Assembly: GCA_945860515.1 (NCBI GenBank)
Contig: CAMARI010000004.1
Location: 1 to 44,103 of the forward strand
Length of the DNA: 44,103 nt
Source: Polaromonas sp. YR568
GTDB lineage: Bacteria > Pseudomonadota > Gammaproteobacteria > Burkholderiales > Burkholderiaceae_C
Direction: 5' to 3'
Shown: in pieces, positions 34,718 to 44,103 of the stretch
Numbering within the stretch: position 1 is the first letter of the stretch
Layout of the letters: the number at the start of each line of letters is the position of its first letter
The notes under the pieces: generated by a model
Database searches by the model: none
Told to the model about the DNA's origin: nothing
What the model saw: only the letters and a program-made list of their open reading frames with translations
Program-made: the position numbers and the translations under genes

Positions 34718-37700
34718 ATGTCCTTTTATACCTCGCTTACCGGCCTGAACGCTGCCACCGCCATGCTGGGCGTGACCGCCAACAATATCTCCAACGTCGG
34801 TACCACCGGTTTCAAGCGTTCGCGCGCTGACTTTGGCGACATTTTCGCCACCTCGCCCCTGCAAAAAGCCTCCAGTACTGTTGGTCAGGGTGTGTCCCTC
34901 AAGCAGGTGAGCCAGGAATTCAGCCAGGGTAATATTTCTTTTTCGTCCAACGCCCTGGACTTGGCCATTACCGGCGACGGTTTCTTCCCGCTGCGTTCGG
35001 CCGACGGTTTGACCGACACCTACACCCGCAACGGCTCTTTTGTGCTGAATGAGCAGTTCAATGTGGTCAACTCGGCCGGGCAGCGTTTGATGGCCGCAAC
35101 GGTGGACTCCACCGGTAGCGCCAACGTGAACGACCGGGTGGTTTTGACCATTCCACAAAAAACCTCGGGGGAAGCCAAGCAGACCTCCAAAGTCTCGTTG
35201 GGCCTGAACTTTCCGGCCGACGCCAGCGTGATCACCGAGACCTTTAGCCGGACCAACCCGGCCACCTTCAACAAGTCCACCGCCTTCACCGTTTACGACA
35301 ACGGGGGCAACGGCTACCTGGCCACCATTTATTACGTCAAAACCCAAAACGCCAACCAAAGCAGCCCGTTCAACAAGTGGCAAACCCATGTGTTCGTGGG
35401 CGAAGACCGGGTGTCAGCAGCCCTGGCCCAGTCCACTGACGTCAACGGTGATTTGCAATATGTCAACCAGTACGGCCAGATCAAATCCTACAAGGATGTC
35501 AAAGACGAGCTCACCACAGCAAAAACTCAGTTGATTGCACTGGATGAATTGACCGACAAACGGACCTCGGTTCCAGCCAGCATCAGCGGACTGGGCTCCA
35601 CGGTTGACCTGTCAGGCGGCACCAATACGTTTGCCGGCTTGAAAAGCCTACCCACGCCAATTGACCTGAGCAATCTTTTTACCGTCAATATTGACGGCTC
35701 CACCGCGCCAGTGACAGTCGATCTGAGCTATTTGAAGGACTCGACGTCGGTTCTCACCGGTGCCGCCCTGGCCAATGAAGCGACCAAGTACCTGAACCGC
35801 AAGTTCGGCGACGAAACCACTTTCAACTTCACGTCGGTCGCAGCCGGCACTAACCCAGACAAAGTGTTCACCATGACCAACTCGCGCGTCCAAAACGGCG
35901 CGCCGATCAAGGCTGAAATCACGCTGTCTGGTTTTGCCGATGAAAGCAACGTCAGCGTCGAGGAATTGACCGGTATCATCCAGACTCAGGTGAACAACTC
36001 GGTGCTAGCCGGTCATGCCCGGCAATCGGTCGTGCTTTCAGGCCTTGCCACTGGCGCAGTGACCTTTATGAGCCGGCAGATTGCATCGTCTGCTTCCGGC
36101 GACACGCCAGCTACCACCGCAGGCCGCATCGTGGCCGACAAAACTGCCATCATTGCCGCCAATGCAGGCCTGGAGAATGTTGAGCTGGGGGCTGACGGCA
36201 CGTCGGTGGTGCTGACCTACCACCAGTTCCCAAAACAATCAGTTCTCCTGTCTAACACAAGCACCAGCGTCAGCACCTTCATGGGTGTGGCCGTCACCGG
36301 TTCTGCCGCAGGCAACACAGCAACTCAGACCGCTTCCCTGATCGTTGCCAATAAAAAAGCAATCCTCGCAGGCACAGCGGCCGCTGCTCAAGGTATCACC
36401 GATATTCAAATTGATCCTGCCAACAGTGCCCAGTTGATTCTGGTCTATAACCAGGCGGCAGCAACCCGAGCAGCCTACACGCCTCCGATTACCGGGGGTA
36501 ATATTGCCGCACAAAGTGTGGTGCTCAACCAAATCAGCGCCGGGCTGACGACCAGCGCCGGTGTTACACCCACCGCAGTGGCTGGCGTTACCAGCGCCGG
36601 CATCGTCATGGGCGCCAGCAGCACATTGAGCGCCGGCCTGGCCGCCTCGCCCATCACGGTGAGCTACGACTACGGCAGCCAAAGCTTCAAGTTCACCGAC
36701 AGCACCAATGCCGGTGCCAACACCATGACGCTGGCCTCCGGCACCTCGCCCAACACCATTTTGGGCTTGAACCCGATTGCCGTCACGCTGGGATCCGACG
36801 GACTGTCTGGCGTCAAAATGTTGGCTAACAATAAAAATCCGCTGCGCTCCATCACCGACCAGCGTTACGGTATTCAGGTCAAATACGATGCCGTCAGCAA
36901 ATCCTTCGCGGTCAGCTCAGGCACCACCGGCGACGGTTCAGCCATCGCGATCAGCGCGGTCTCGGCCTCGGGAACATCTCTGCTCGGCTTGAGCACGGCC
37001 AAAGTGGATATCTCCTACTTGGCAAACCGAGGGATCGCATCGAGCCCGGCAATAGCCGTTGGCAAGCCGCCCACTGTCAACGTGGGCAATAACTTTGCCG
37101 TCGACGCCACCAACAACGCGTTTGTGGTCACCGTTGACGGCATCAAAGGCAGCGTGGTGATTCCACCAAGTCCGACTTACTCACTCGAGTCTTTTATGCG
37201 TGAACTGCAAAAAGGCATCAACGCCCTGGCCAGCCCGGACGGTGATTCACCCACCACCGTCAATGGGGTCAAAGTCAGTTATGACTATACCGAAAACCAC
37301 TTCAAGTTCACCACTGGCACCAAAGGTGCAGACTCCTTCATCAAAATTTCTGGCAGCAGCAATTGGGGCCTGGACCAGGTCGAGGCGGGTCGGGGGACGA
37401 CCTCCAGCTGGATCAAGCCGAGCCACCACAAAGACCTGGTTGGCGGTGCCCTGCAACCCAAGTACATCGACAAAGACGGCAAGGAAACCACCAACGGCGA
37501 CGGCTTCACCAGCCTGCCAGCATGGTCGCCGATTTACCTGGACAAAGGCGAGCTGACCTTCAACACGGCGGGTAAATTATTTTCCCCACTCAAGGGAACC
37601 CAGCTTGAAACCGTATATCTGGCAGGTGGTAAGGGTGCTTTGACGATTAACGTCGACTACGCCGCTTCGACCCAGTTCACATCGCCATTTGCGGTGTTGT

Positions 37701-38083
37701 CTCAGTCGCAAGACGGCGCGCCCGAAGGCTCGCTGGTGGGTGTGACGATTGGCAACGACGGCCTGGTGAGTGCATCGTTTTCCAACGGCAACCAAAAGTC
37801 GCTGGCCAAAATTTTGCTGACCAACTTTTCCAGCCCGGCTGGTTTGCGCCAAATGGGTGACTCCAGCTTTCTGGCATCGGCCGCTTCGGGCAAACCGCAA
37901 CTGGGCACCGCCGGTAGCGCAGGTTTCGGCACCTTGCGGGCCGGTGCAACAGAACGTGCCAACGTCGACTTGACACAAGAGCTGGTTGACCTGATCACCG
38001 CGCAGCGGAATTTTCAGGCCAATGCCAAAGCGATTGAGACCAGCTCCACCATGACCTCGGCCATCATCAACCTGCGTTCATAG
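34718..38083 (+). CDS. flgE: Hook protein FlgE, strongly enlarged (1121 aa)
   Basis: N-term MSFYTSLTGLNAATAMLGVTANNISNVGTTGFKRSRADFGD; C-term DLTQELVDLITAQRNFQANAKAIETSSTMTSAIINLRS. Confidence 0.96.
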   Translation: MSFYTSLTGLNAATAMLGVTANNISNVGTTGFKRSRADFGDIFATSPLQKASSTVGQGVSLKQVSQEFSQGNISFSSNALDLAITGDGFFPLRSADGLTDTYTRNGSFVLNEQFNVVNSAGQRLMAATVDSTGSANVNDRVVLTIPQKTSGEAKQTSKVSLGLNFPADASVITETFSRTNPATFNKSTAFTVYDNGGNGYLATIYYVKTQNANQSSPFNKWQTHVFVGEDRVSAALAQSTDVNGDLQYVNQYGQIKSYKDVKDELTTAKTQLIALDELTDKRTSVPASISGLGSTVDLSGGTNTFAGLKSLPTPIDLSNLFTVNIDGSTAPVTVDLSYLKDSTSVLTGAALANEATKYLNRKFGDETTFNFTSVAAGTNPDKVFTMTNSRVQNGAPIKAEITLSGFADESNVSVEELTGIIQTQVNNSVLAGHARQSVVLSGLATGAVTFMSRQIASSASGDTPATTAGRIVADKTAIIAANAGLENVELGADGTSVVLTYHQFPKQSVLLSNTSTSVSTFMGVAVTGSAAGNTATQTASLIVANKKAILAGTAAAAQGITDIQIDPANSAQLILVYNQAAATRAAYTPPITGGNIAAQSVVLNQISAGLTTSAGVTPTAVAGVTSAGIVMGASSTLSAGLAASPITVSYDYGSQSFKFTDSTNAGANTMTLASGTSPNTILGLNPIAVTLGSDGLSGVKMLANNKNPLRSITDQRYGIQVKYDAVSKSFAVSSGTTGDGSAIAISAVSASGTSLLGLSTAKVDISYLANRGIASSPAIAVGKPPTVNVGNNFAVDATNNAFVVTVDGIKGSVVIPPSPTYSLESFMRELQKGINALASPDGDSPTTVNGVKVSYDYTENHFKFTTGTKGADSFIKISGSSNWGLDQVEAGRGTTSSWIKPSHHKDLVGGALQPKYIDKDGKETTNGDGFTSLPAWSPIYLDKGELTFNTAGKLFSPLKGTQLETVYLAGGKGALTINVDYAASTQFTSPFAVLSQSQDGAPEGSLVGVTIGNDGLVSASFSNGNQKSLAKILLTNFSSPAGLRQMGDSSFLASAASGKPQLGTAGSAGFGTLRAGATERANVDLTQELVDLITAQRNFQANAKAIETSSTMTSAIINLRS

Positions 38084-38094
38084 AAAGCTGAACC

Positions 38095-38859
38095 ATGGAC
38101 CGCTTAGCCTTTAATGCTGTCGCTGCCATCAATGAGCAGCGCGTCGCATCGCAAATGTCGATCAACGAGCTCGCGAACATCACGACCGTTGGCTTCAAGA
38201 GCAGCTTTGAAGCGGCCCAGCGTGCCACCAGTTTCAATGGCGCAGGCATGTCGACCCGGTCACAGCCGCAGGCCGTTAGCGAGGACTTTATCAATATGAA
38301 GCCCGGCGCGATGATGTCGACCGGCAACAAGCTTGACATTGCCCTTAGTGACAGCACCGTGTTGGGCGTCAGTGCGCCCAACGGCGAGCTTGCCTTTACC
38401 CGGCGCGGCGATTTGAGGTTGAGATCCAACGGCACCCTCGAAAATGGCAGTGGCCACGCGGTACGCGGTCAAGGCGGCGCAGTGATCACCGCACCACCTG
38501 GGGTCATCCTGACCATCCAATCGGATGGTTCGGTGTATGGCACCGACCCAGTGGCGACCGCCAACGTACCGCCGGTGCTGTTGGGCAATTTGCTGCTGCG
38601 AGATGCCAGCCAAACAAAACTACAGCGCCGTACCGATGGCTTGTATCAAGTCGTTGGCGCCCCCGCTGGTCAAGACATCACGCCAGGCCCCACTTTGCCG
38701 GGTCTGACCGCTGGCGCATTGGAGGGCAGCAACGTCAACGCGATGGCCGTCATGGTCAAGCTGATCGAGCAGAGTCGCTCCTTCGAGCAACAGATCAACA
38801 TGATTAAAGAAGCCAAGACAAATGACGAATCTGGAGAAACCATGATGAAGTCAAGTTGA
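38095..38859 (+). CDS. flgF: Proximal rod protein FlgF
   Basis: Rod/hook family N-terminus; FTRRGDLRLRSNGTLENGSGHAVRGQGGAVITAPPG; between flgE and flgG. Confidence 0.92.
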   Translation: MDRLAFNAVAAINEQRVASQMSINELANITTVGFKSSFEAAQRATSFNGAGMSTRSQPQAVSEDFINMKPGAMMSTGNKLDIALSDSTVLGVSAPNGELAFTRRGDLRLRSNGTLENGSGHAVRGQGGAVITAPPGVILTIQSDGSVYGTDPVATANVPPVLLGNLLLRDASQTKLQRRTDGLYQVVGAPAGQDITPGPTLPGLTAGALEGSNVNAMAVMVKLIEQSRSFEQQINMIKEAKTNDESGETMMKSS

Positions 38860-38947
38860 TCGCACGCGCCTACCTGCCCTGAATTGAAACGAACAACCTG
38901 GCGGACAGTTTTTTACCTCTGTCCCCAACTGATTAAAGGAGCTAGAT

Positions 38948-39730
38948 ATGGATGCCTCAATGTGGGTCGCGAAAACCGGCCTGGACGCGCAGCAGACACG
39001 TATGAACGTGATTTCAAACAACTTGTCCAACGTCAACACGACTGGTTTTAAGCGCGACCGCGCCGTGTTCGAAGATCTTTTGTACCAAAACATACGCCAG
39101 GCGGGCGGCCAGACGGGCACCAACACACAGGCCCCAACCGGCCTGATGCTGGGCACCGGTGTACGGGTCGTCGCCACAGAAAAGCTCCAAATTCAGGGCA
39201 ATATGGTGAACAGCCAAAATCCGCTGGACCTGGCCATTTCAGGTGACGGTCACTTTCAAATCTTGCAGTCCAACGGCACGCTGGCTTACACCCGGGACGG
39301 TAACTTCAAGGTCTCGGCCACCGGTCAACTGGTCACGTCTGGGGGCGCGCTGCTGCAGCCCGCCATCACGATTCCACCCACGGCTTCCACCGTCACCTTC
39401 GGTCGCGACGGCACCGTCTCGGTAGAGTTGTCGACCGGCGGCCAGCAAATCCTGGGTCAACTCCAGTTGGCCCGTTTTGTGAACCCGGCAGGCTTGCAAT
39501 CCATGGGGCAAAACCTGATGAAAGCAACGCCAGCCAGCGGCGCCGCCCAGGTGTTGCAACCCGGCGTTGGCGGTGCCGGCAGCTTGATGCAAGGCACCCT
39601 GGAGGCGTCCAACGTCAACGTGGTCGAAGAGATGGTCAACATGATCGAAACCCAGCGCGCTTATGAGATTAACTCCAAAGCCATCTCTGCGGTCGACGGC
39701 ATGCTGAAGTACTTGAACCAAAACCTGTAA
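38948..39730 (+). CDS. flgG: Distal rod protein FlgG
   Basis: WVAKTGLDAQQTRMNVISNNLSNVNTTGFKRDRAVFEDLLYQNIRQAGGQT; VEEMVNMIETQRAYEINSKAISAVDGMLKYLNQ. Confidence 0.97.
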   Translation: MDASMWVAKTGLDAQQTRMNVISNNLSNVNTTGFKRDRAVFEDLLYQNIRQAGGQTGTNTQAPTGLMLGTGVRVVATEKLQIQGNMVNSQNPLDLAISGDGHFQILQSNGTLAYTRDGNFKVSATGQLVTSGGALLQPAITIPPTASTVTFGRDGTVSVELSTGGQQILGQLQLARFVNPAGLQSMGQNLMKATPASGAAQVLQPGVGGAGSLMQGTLEASNVNVVEEMVNMIETQRAYEINSKAISAVDGMLKYLNQNL

Positions 39731-39742
39731 GGAGTCATTGAG

Positions 39743-40408
39743 ATGAAACGACTCCTGATCCCCGTCTTCGCAGCCGCCTGCAGCGCCTGTTCTGTGCTGC
39801 CGCCCGCACCGCTTGCCCATTCCAGCGGGTTTACCCCAGTGTTTCCAGTTGAACAGAAGCTACCCCCGGTCGCCACCGGCGCGATTTACAACGGCCAGCA
39901 AAGCGAGCGCTTTTTTGGCCGTGGTCGCAGTTTCCAGATCGGTGATGTGATCACTGTCTTGCTCAACGAATCAACCCAAGCCGCACGTACGCAAAATGGA
40001 ACTGTCAGCCGGACATCCAGCAACGACATTCCGACCTCGGCACCGACCTTCCTTACCGGACTCATCAAAGGTGGAACCGCCTCGGTGGGTAGCAACATTA
40101 AAAATGAAGGTGCCGGCAAGGCTGACCAAACCGCCAGCTTGACCGGCTCTATTGCCGTGTCAGTCATCGAAGTGATGAGCAACGGCAACTTGGTGCTGCG
40201 CGGCGAAAAACAAGTGGCCCTGAGCGAAGGCGCGGAGATCATCCAGGTGGGCGGTATCGTGCGCGCCGACGACATTGCGCCCAACAACACCGTTCAGTCT
40301 CGGCGTCTGGCCAATGCCCAAATCACCTACCGCGGCACCGGCGACCTGGCCGCTGCCACCCGCCCCGGCTGGGCCACCAGCTTTTTGCTCAAAGCCTGGC
40401 CGTTTTAA
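39743..40408 (+). CDS. flgH: L-ring protein FlgH
   Basis: Lipobox region; GSIAVSVIEVMSNGNLVLRGEKQVALSEGAEIIQVGGIVRADDIAPNNTVQSRRLANAQITYRGTGDL. Confidence 0.96.
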   Translation: MKRLLIPVFAAACSACSVLPPAPLAHSSGFTPVFPVEQKLPPVATGAIYNGQQSERFFGRGRSFQIGDVITVLLNESTQAARTQNGTVSRTSSNDIPTSAPTFLTGLIKGGTASVGSNIKNEGAGKADQTASLTGSIAVSVIEVMSNGNLVLRGEKQVALSEGAEIIQVGGIVRADDIAPNNTVQSRRLANAQITYRGTGDLAAATRPGWATSFLLKAWPF

Positions 40409-40429
40409 TGCCACATCAACCTGCCTGCT

Positions 40430-41563
40430 ATGAATAAACTCATCAAAACCCTGGCTCTGCTGCTTGTTCTCGTGGGGGCACCCACAGTTCAGGCTGACCG
40501 CATCAAGGACTTGGTCAGCATCGCCGCCAACCGCAGCAACCAGTTGATCGGCTACGGCCTCGTGGTGGGTTTGCAAGGCACGGGGGATGGCACTGACCTG
40601 TCGTTCACCACCCAAAGCATGAAAACCCTGCTGAACCGTTTGGGCGTGGATTCCGAAAACCCGCTGACAGACTTTGAGGCCGCCGGCAGTGGCGCCAAAA
40701 TCGACCTCAAAAATGTCGCCGCTGTGATGATCACCGCCGAGCTTCCGGGCATGGCCAAGCCGGGCCAACGGATTGACATCAATATCTCTGCGATCGGTAA
40801 ATCAACCAGCCTTCGCGGCGGCACTTTGCTGCTGACCAGTTTGCGCGGGGCTGACGGCGAAATTTATGCGCTGGCCCAGGGCGCCTTGATGGCCACCAGT
40901 GTCAGCGCTGGCGCTGCCGGCTCCAGCGTGTCGACTGGCGTGACGACCTCTTCACGCATTCCCGGCGGGGCGACGATAGAAAAAGTGGTCGACAACCCTT
41001 TTGACAAGTCTGACAACATCGTGCTCAATCTGCGCGAGAGCGACTACACCACCGCCTCCAGCATCACCCAAGCCATCAACGCTCAATTTGGTTCGGATGT
41101 TGCCCGCGCAATTGACGCCGTGTCGATTGTCGTGCGCGCGCCCTTGAACCCCAGCCAACGGGTCAACTTTGTCAGCCTGATTGAAAACATCGATGTTCAA
41201 CCCGGAGAGCCACCTGCACGGGTGGTGGTCAACGCCCGTACCGGTACCGTGGTCATCAGCCGCAATGTGCGCGTCACGGCCGCTGCAGTCAATCACGGCA
41301 GTATCAGCGTGTCGGTTGCCGTGACCAACGAGGTCTCGCAACCCGGCCCGCTCTCGCAGGGCACCACAACCGCGGTTCAAAATGCCACCGAGATCAAGGT
41401 CAGCGAGGCGAACAAGCCGATGTTCCTGTTCCAGCCTGGGGTTGATTTGCGCCAAATTGTGGATGCCGTGAACCAGGTGGGTGCCACCACCTCAGCCTTG
41501 ATCGCTATTCTCGAAGCCCTCAAAAGCTCCGGCAGTCTGCGGGCCGAGTTGCTGGTCATCTAG
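40430..41563 (+). CDS. flgI: P-ring protein FlgI
   Basis: DRIKDLVSIAANRSNQLIGYGLVVGLQGTGDGTD; ATTSALIAILEALKSSGSLRAELLVI. Confidence 0.97.
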   Translation: MNKLIKTLALLLVLVGAPTVQADRIKDLVSIAANRSNQLIGYGLVVGLQGTGDGTDLSFTTQSMKTLLNRLGVDSENPLTDFEAAGSGAKIDLKNVAAVMITAELPGMAKPGQRIDINISAIGKSTSLRGGTLLLTSLRGADGEIYALAQGALMATSVSAGAAGSSVSTGVTTSSRIPGGATIEKVVDNPFDKSDNIVLNLRESDYTTASSITQAINAQFGSDVARAIDAVSIVVRAPLNPSQRVNFVSLIENIDVQPGEPPARVVVNARTGTVVISRNVRVTAAAVNHGSISVSVAVTNEVSQPGPLSQGTTTAVQNATEIKVSEANKPMFLFQPGVDLRQIVDAVNQVGATTSALIAILEALKSSGSLRAELLVI

Positions 41564-41574
41564 AGCTTAAAAAC

Positions 41575-42087
41575 ATGGACGCTTTGTCAAACACCCTTCA
41601 AGCGCCTGCCAACGCGGAGCCCCTGACCAGCGGCTACCTCGATTTCAACGGCCTGGGCAAACTCAAGGGGCAGGCCCGCAGCGACGCCAAAGCCGCCACC
41701 CGAGAAACCGCGCAGCAGTTTGAGGCCATGTTTTTGCAGATGATGCTCAAGTCCATGCGCGATGCAAGCGTTAAAAGCGATCTCAACGAGTCCTCCGGCA
41801 AAGACACGTTTGAGGGCATGTTTGACAAAGAAATTTCTGTGGCCATGGCCAAACGCAACAGCCTGGGCCTGGCTGATTTGCTGGTCAAGCACATGCCCAA
41901 CAACACAGCGCCTGCAGATAACCCAGCAGGCCCGGCAGCCACCGCCGAGCTGCTCAAAGCACGCGGCCCCATGACACTGCAGCCAGCCCCGGCCAGTGCG
42001 GTGTCGCTGCAACCGCCCGCCCCCGTGCTGGCGCCCTTGCCGCGCCGCGACGGGCCCATGTCACTGAAAGGCCTGCGTTATGAGTGA
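41575..42087 (+). CDS. flgJ: FlgJ rod-chaperone domain only (170 aa, no muramidase domain)
   Basis: ETAQQFEAMFLQMMLKSMRDASVKSDLNESSGKDTFEGMFDKEISVAMAKRNSLGLADLLVKHM; ends RYE* without a glucosaminidase-like region. Confidence 0.92.
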   Translation: MDALSNTLQAPANAEPLTSGYLDFNGLGKLKGQARSDAKAATRETAQQFEAMFLQMMLKSMRDASVKSDLNESSGKDTFEGMFDKEISVAMAKRNSLGLADLLVKHMPNNTAPADNPAGPAATAELLKARGPMTLQPAPASAVSLQPPAPVLAPLPRRDGPMSLKGLRYE

Positions 42088-44103
42088 TATGGCCGGCATT
42101 GCTGGCAATGCCGTCAGCGTCTACCAGCAGGCACTGACCACGGTCAGTAACAACATTGCCAACGTCGCCACCGACGGCTACTCGCGCCAGGATGTTTCGC
42201 TGTCCTCCCTGCCTGTGACCCCCGTGGGGTCGGTGTTTTTGGGTTCAGGGGTGGCGGTTGACCGGATCATGCGCCAGTACAACGCATTCATTGAGTCGAA
42301 CATGCGCAACAGCGGCAGCGACCTGGCCAGCCAGGAGCCGATGGTCAATTACGCCAACCGGGTGGTTGACATCATGGGCGGCCAAACCATGGGGCTGAGC
42401 TCCGCCCTGGACCAGTTTTTCTCATCGGCCCGCCTGCTGTCTTCTGACGCCTCGTCGACGGTTTTGCGCAGCAACTATATTCGCGATGCCCAGGGCATTG
42501 CCGATCGTTTTGGGCAACTCTCGGCCCAGCTCGACCTGGTGCAAGGGGAAACCCAAAACCTGGTCGAAAGCGCGGTTGGCCAGATCAACGCCCTGACCGG
42601 GCAACTCGCGCTGGTCAACGGCCAGCTAACCAAACAGCGCACCGAGCAGGCGCAGCCGCCCGACCTGCTCGACCAACGCGACCTCTTGCTCAAACAGTTG
42701 TCGGCTTTTGCCCGCGTCAACACCGCCTTCAGCGCCAACGGCACGGTCACTGTCAGCCTGGGGTCGACCATGACCAAGGACGTGGTGGTCAATGGCAACA
42801 CTGCCACGCGTATTGCCGCCAACTACAACGCCGGCTCTCCCGAAAAAGTCGCCTTGGTGCTGGACCCTTACGGCAGCCCGTCGTCCCTGTCGGGCATCAC
42901 CAGCGGCAGCTTGGCCGGCTTGACCACCTTTCGCGAACAGGTTCTGGGCAGCTCCCGCAACACGCTGGACTCCCTGGCGCGGGTTTTTGTCAATGAAACC
43001 AACGCCATCCAGCAGCAAGGCATCGACGGCTATGGCGGGGTCGGCCAGGCCCTGTTCAAGGTCAACCCAACAGGTAACAGTGCGAGCTCTGTGCGGGTAT
43101 CGTTTGATGACCCCTTGCGCGTCGCAGCAGCAGCCCAGTTTCGGGTCATCTCAGGGGCCAACAACACCAGCACCACCAACGCCAGTGTCAGCTACAGCGC
43201 TGCGCCAGCCAATACCCCTGCCGGCCCGGCCATGTTGGCCGCTGCCCTGGTCAACAACGAACACCCGAGCGCCGCCCGCACCGTCAAGGTTTCCGGCGCG
43301 CTGCCGCTGACAGGCGTTGCCACGGTTGCAAACGGTCTGCAAGACGTCAGCATTTTTCTGAACGATTTGCAGCCCGGCCAGCAGCTCCAAGTGTTGACCC
43401 GCGACGGACGTCAGGTGCTGGGCCAGTCGATCGCCGGAGACGCCGCGCTGCAAGGCGCACTGCTGAAAACCGACAACGGTTTTGCGGCTGGCGCCAGCTA
43501 CAGCGCCAGCTATCTGAATGTGTCTGGCACCGCCGGCTACAAGGGCATGAACGTGTTCTACGGGGCCCAGGCCAAAGTGCAGCTGCAGCCGGTCTATGAC
43601 AGCAAAGACCAAATTTCGGGCACCAAGGCTTTTCCGGCTGTGCTGCAGGGCGGCCGAATGGCGGCCAGCACCACCGGCCTTGGCGCCAACGCGCTGGTTC
43701 TGAATGGCATCGCCCTGGGCGCTTTGGCCGACCCGGCAGCCAGCACCACCTTGCAAGCCGATGCAGTGGCGACCTGGATCAATGTAAAAACCACTCAAAC
43801 CGGCGTCACGGCCACAGCCCGCAATGAGATTCGGGTTCAGCCCAGCGACTTTAAATTCGGCATGCCGCTGGTCATCAACGGGGTCAGTGTCGACACCGCC
43901 AGCGTGACGCATGTCAACGGCCTGGTGAACGTGATCAACAGCACGGCCGGTGTAAACGTCAAGGCCAGCAGCACGGTCAATGGCGAACTGGTCCTGACCA
44001 ACGTCAGCGGCTCAGAAGGCAAGGACATTGCCATAGCGGCCACCAATATCGCCGGCTCTAGCACCATCAATGCCCTGGGCCTGAGCTCGGGCACCTACCG
44101 GGG
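42080..44103 (+). CDS. flgK: Hook-filament junction protein FlgK, 5' part (continues past window)
   Basis: Open from ATG 42080 (or 42089) to the end: MSDMAGIAGNAVSVYQQALTTVSNNIANVATDGYSRQDVSL...; ALDQFFSSARLLSSDASSTVLRSNYI; not in the ORF track. Confidence 0.95.
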   Translation, partial: MSDMAGIAGNAVSVYQQALTTVSNNIANVATDGYSRQDVSLSSLPVTPVGSVFLGSGVAVDRIMRQYNAFIESNMRNSGSDLASQEPMVNYANRVVDIMGGQTMGLSSALDQFFSSARLLSSDASSTVLRSNYIRDAQGIADRFGQLSAQLDLVQGETQNLVESAVGQINALTGQLALVNGQLTKQRTEQAQPPDLLDQRDLLLKQLSAFARVNTAFSANGTVTVSLGSTMTKDVVVNGNTATRIAANYNAGSPEKVALVLDPYGSPSSLSGITSGSLAGLTTFREQVLGSSRNTLDSLARVFVNETNAIQQQGIDGYGGVGQALFKVNPTGNSASSVRVSFDDPLRVAAAAQFRVISGANNTSTTNASVSYSAAPANTPAGPAMLAAALVNNEHPSAARTVKVSGALPLTGVATVANGLQDVSIFLNDLQPGQQLQVLTRDGRQVLGQSIAGDAALQGALLKTDNGFAAGASYSASYLNVSGTAGYKGMNVFYGAQAKVQLQPVYDSKDQISGTKAFPAVLQGGRMAASTTGLGANALVLNGIALGALADPAASTTLQADAVATWINVKTTQTGVTATARNEIRVQPSDFKFGMPLVINGVSVDTASVTHVNGLVNVINSTAGVNVKASSTVNGELVLTNVSGSEGKDIAIAATNIAGSSTINALGLSSGTYR

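Noticed and set aside
34712-35389. 225-aa minus-strand ORF
   Set aside because: Gly/Val-rich shadow of flgE
43151-43912. 253-aa minus-strand ORF
   Set aside because: Shadow of flgK, which is open through the same region with recognisable sequence
1-44103. tRNA, rRNA, insertion sequences, phage or CRISPR loci
   Set aside because: No transposase, integrase, tRNA-like or rRNA-like sequence was recognised; virtually all DNA is accounted for by flagellar and island CDSs

Overview
The window is almost entirely a flagellar gene cluster. By protein resemblance it looks proteobacterial, probably Burkholderiales-like, but taxonomy is inferred only. Order: partial Sel1 protein (+), then motB, motA, fliS, fliA, flhG, flhF, flhA (all -), then fliK, fliL, fliM, fliN, fliO, fliP, fliQ, fliR, flhB plus a three-gene non-canonical tail (AAA-like/TM/SPOR protein, 190-aa orphan, TM coiled-coil protein) (+). 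Next comes a FleQ-like sigma54 activator lacking a sensory domain (-). A ~7 kb accessory island follows (+): Sel1 protein, PLD-like/J-domain fusion, 15 x 25-aa Trp-rich repeat protein, and an 850-aa Sel1 protein. It is followed by flgP-like (LPP20), flgT-like, a FimV/LysM-like protein, a second FliK-like protein and a FlhB C-terminal-like protein (+). Then come flgN, flgM, flgA (-), a LysM + transglycosylase-like protein, and flgB, C, D, E, F, G, H, I, J, K (+; flgK runs off the end). I found four good and one weaker sigma54-type (-24/-12) sequences and two sigma28-type sequences by eye. They suggest a sigma54/sigma28 hierarchy. They also indicate that several longest-ORF starts in the supplied track are too far upstream. 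The best candidates for something undescribed are the helical-repeat/J-domain island at 19284-26244 and the SPOR cassette at 15041-17909. Also notable are a 1121-aa hook protein with internal duplications combined with an NPEH (not NPTH) FlhB and an extra FliK/FlhB-like pair, and a stand-alone LysM-transglycosylase beside a FlgJ lacking a muramidase domain.
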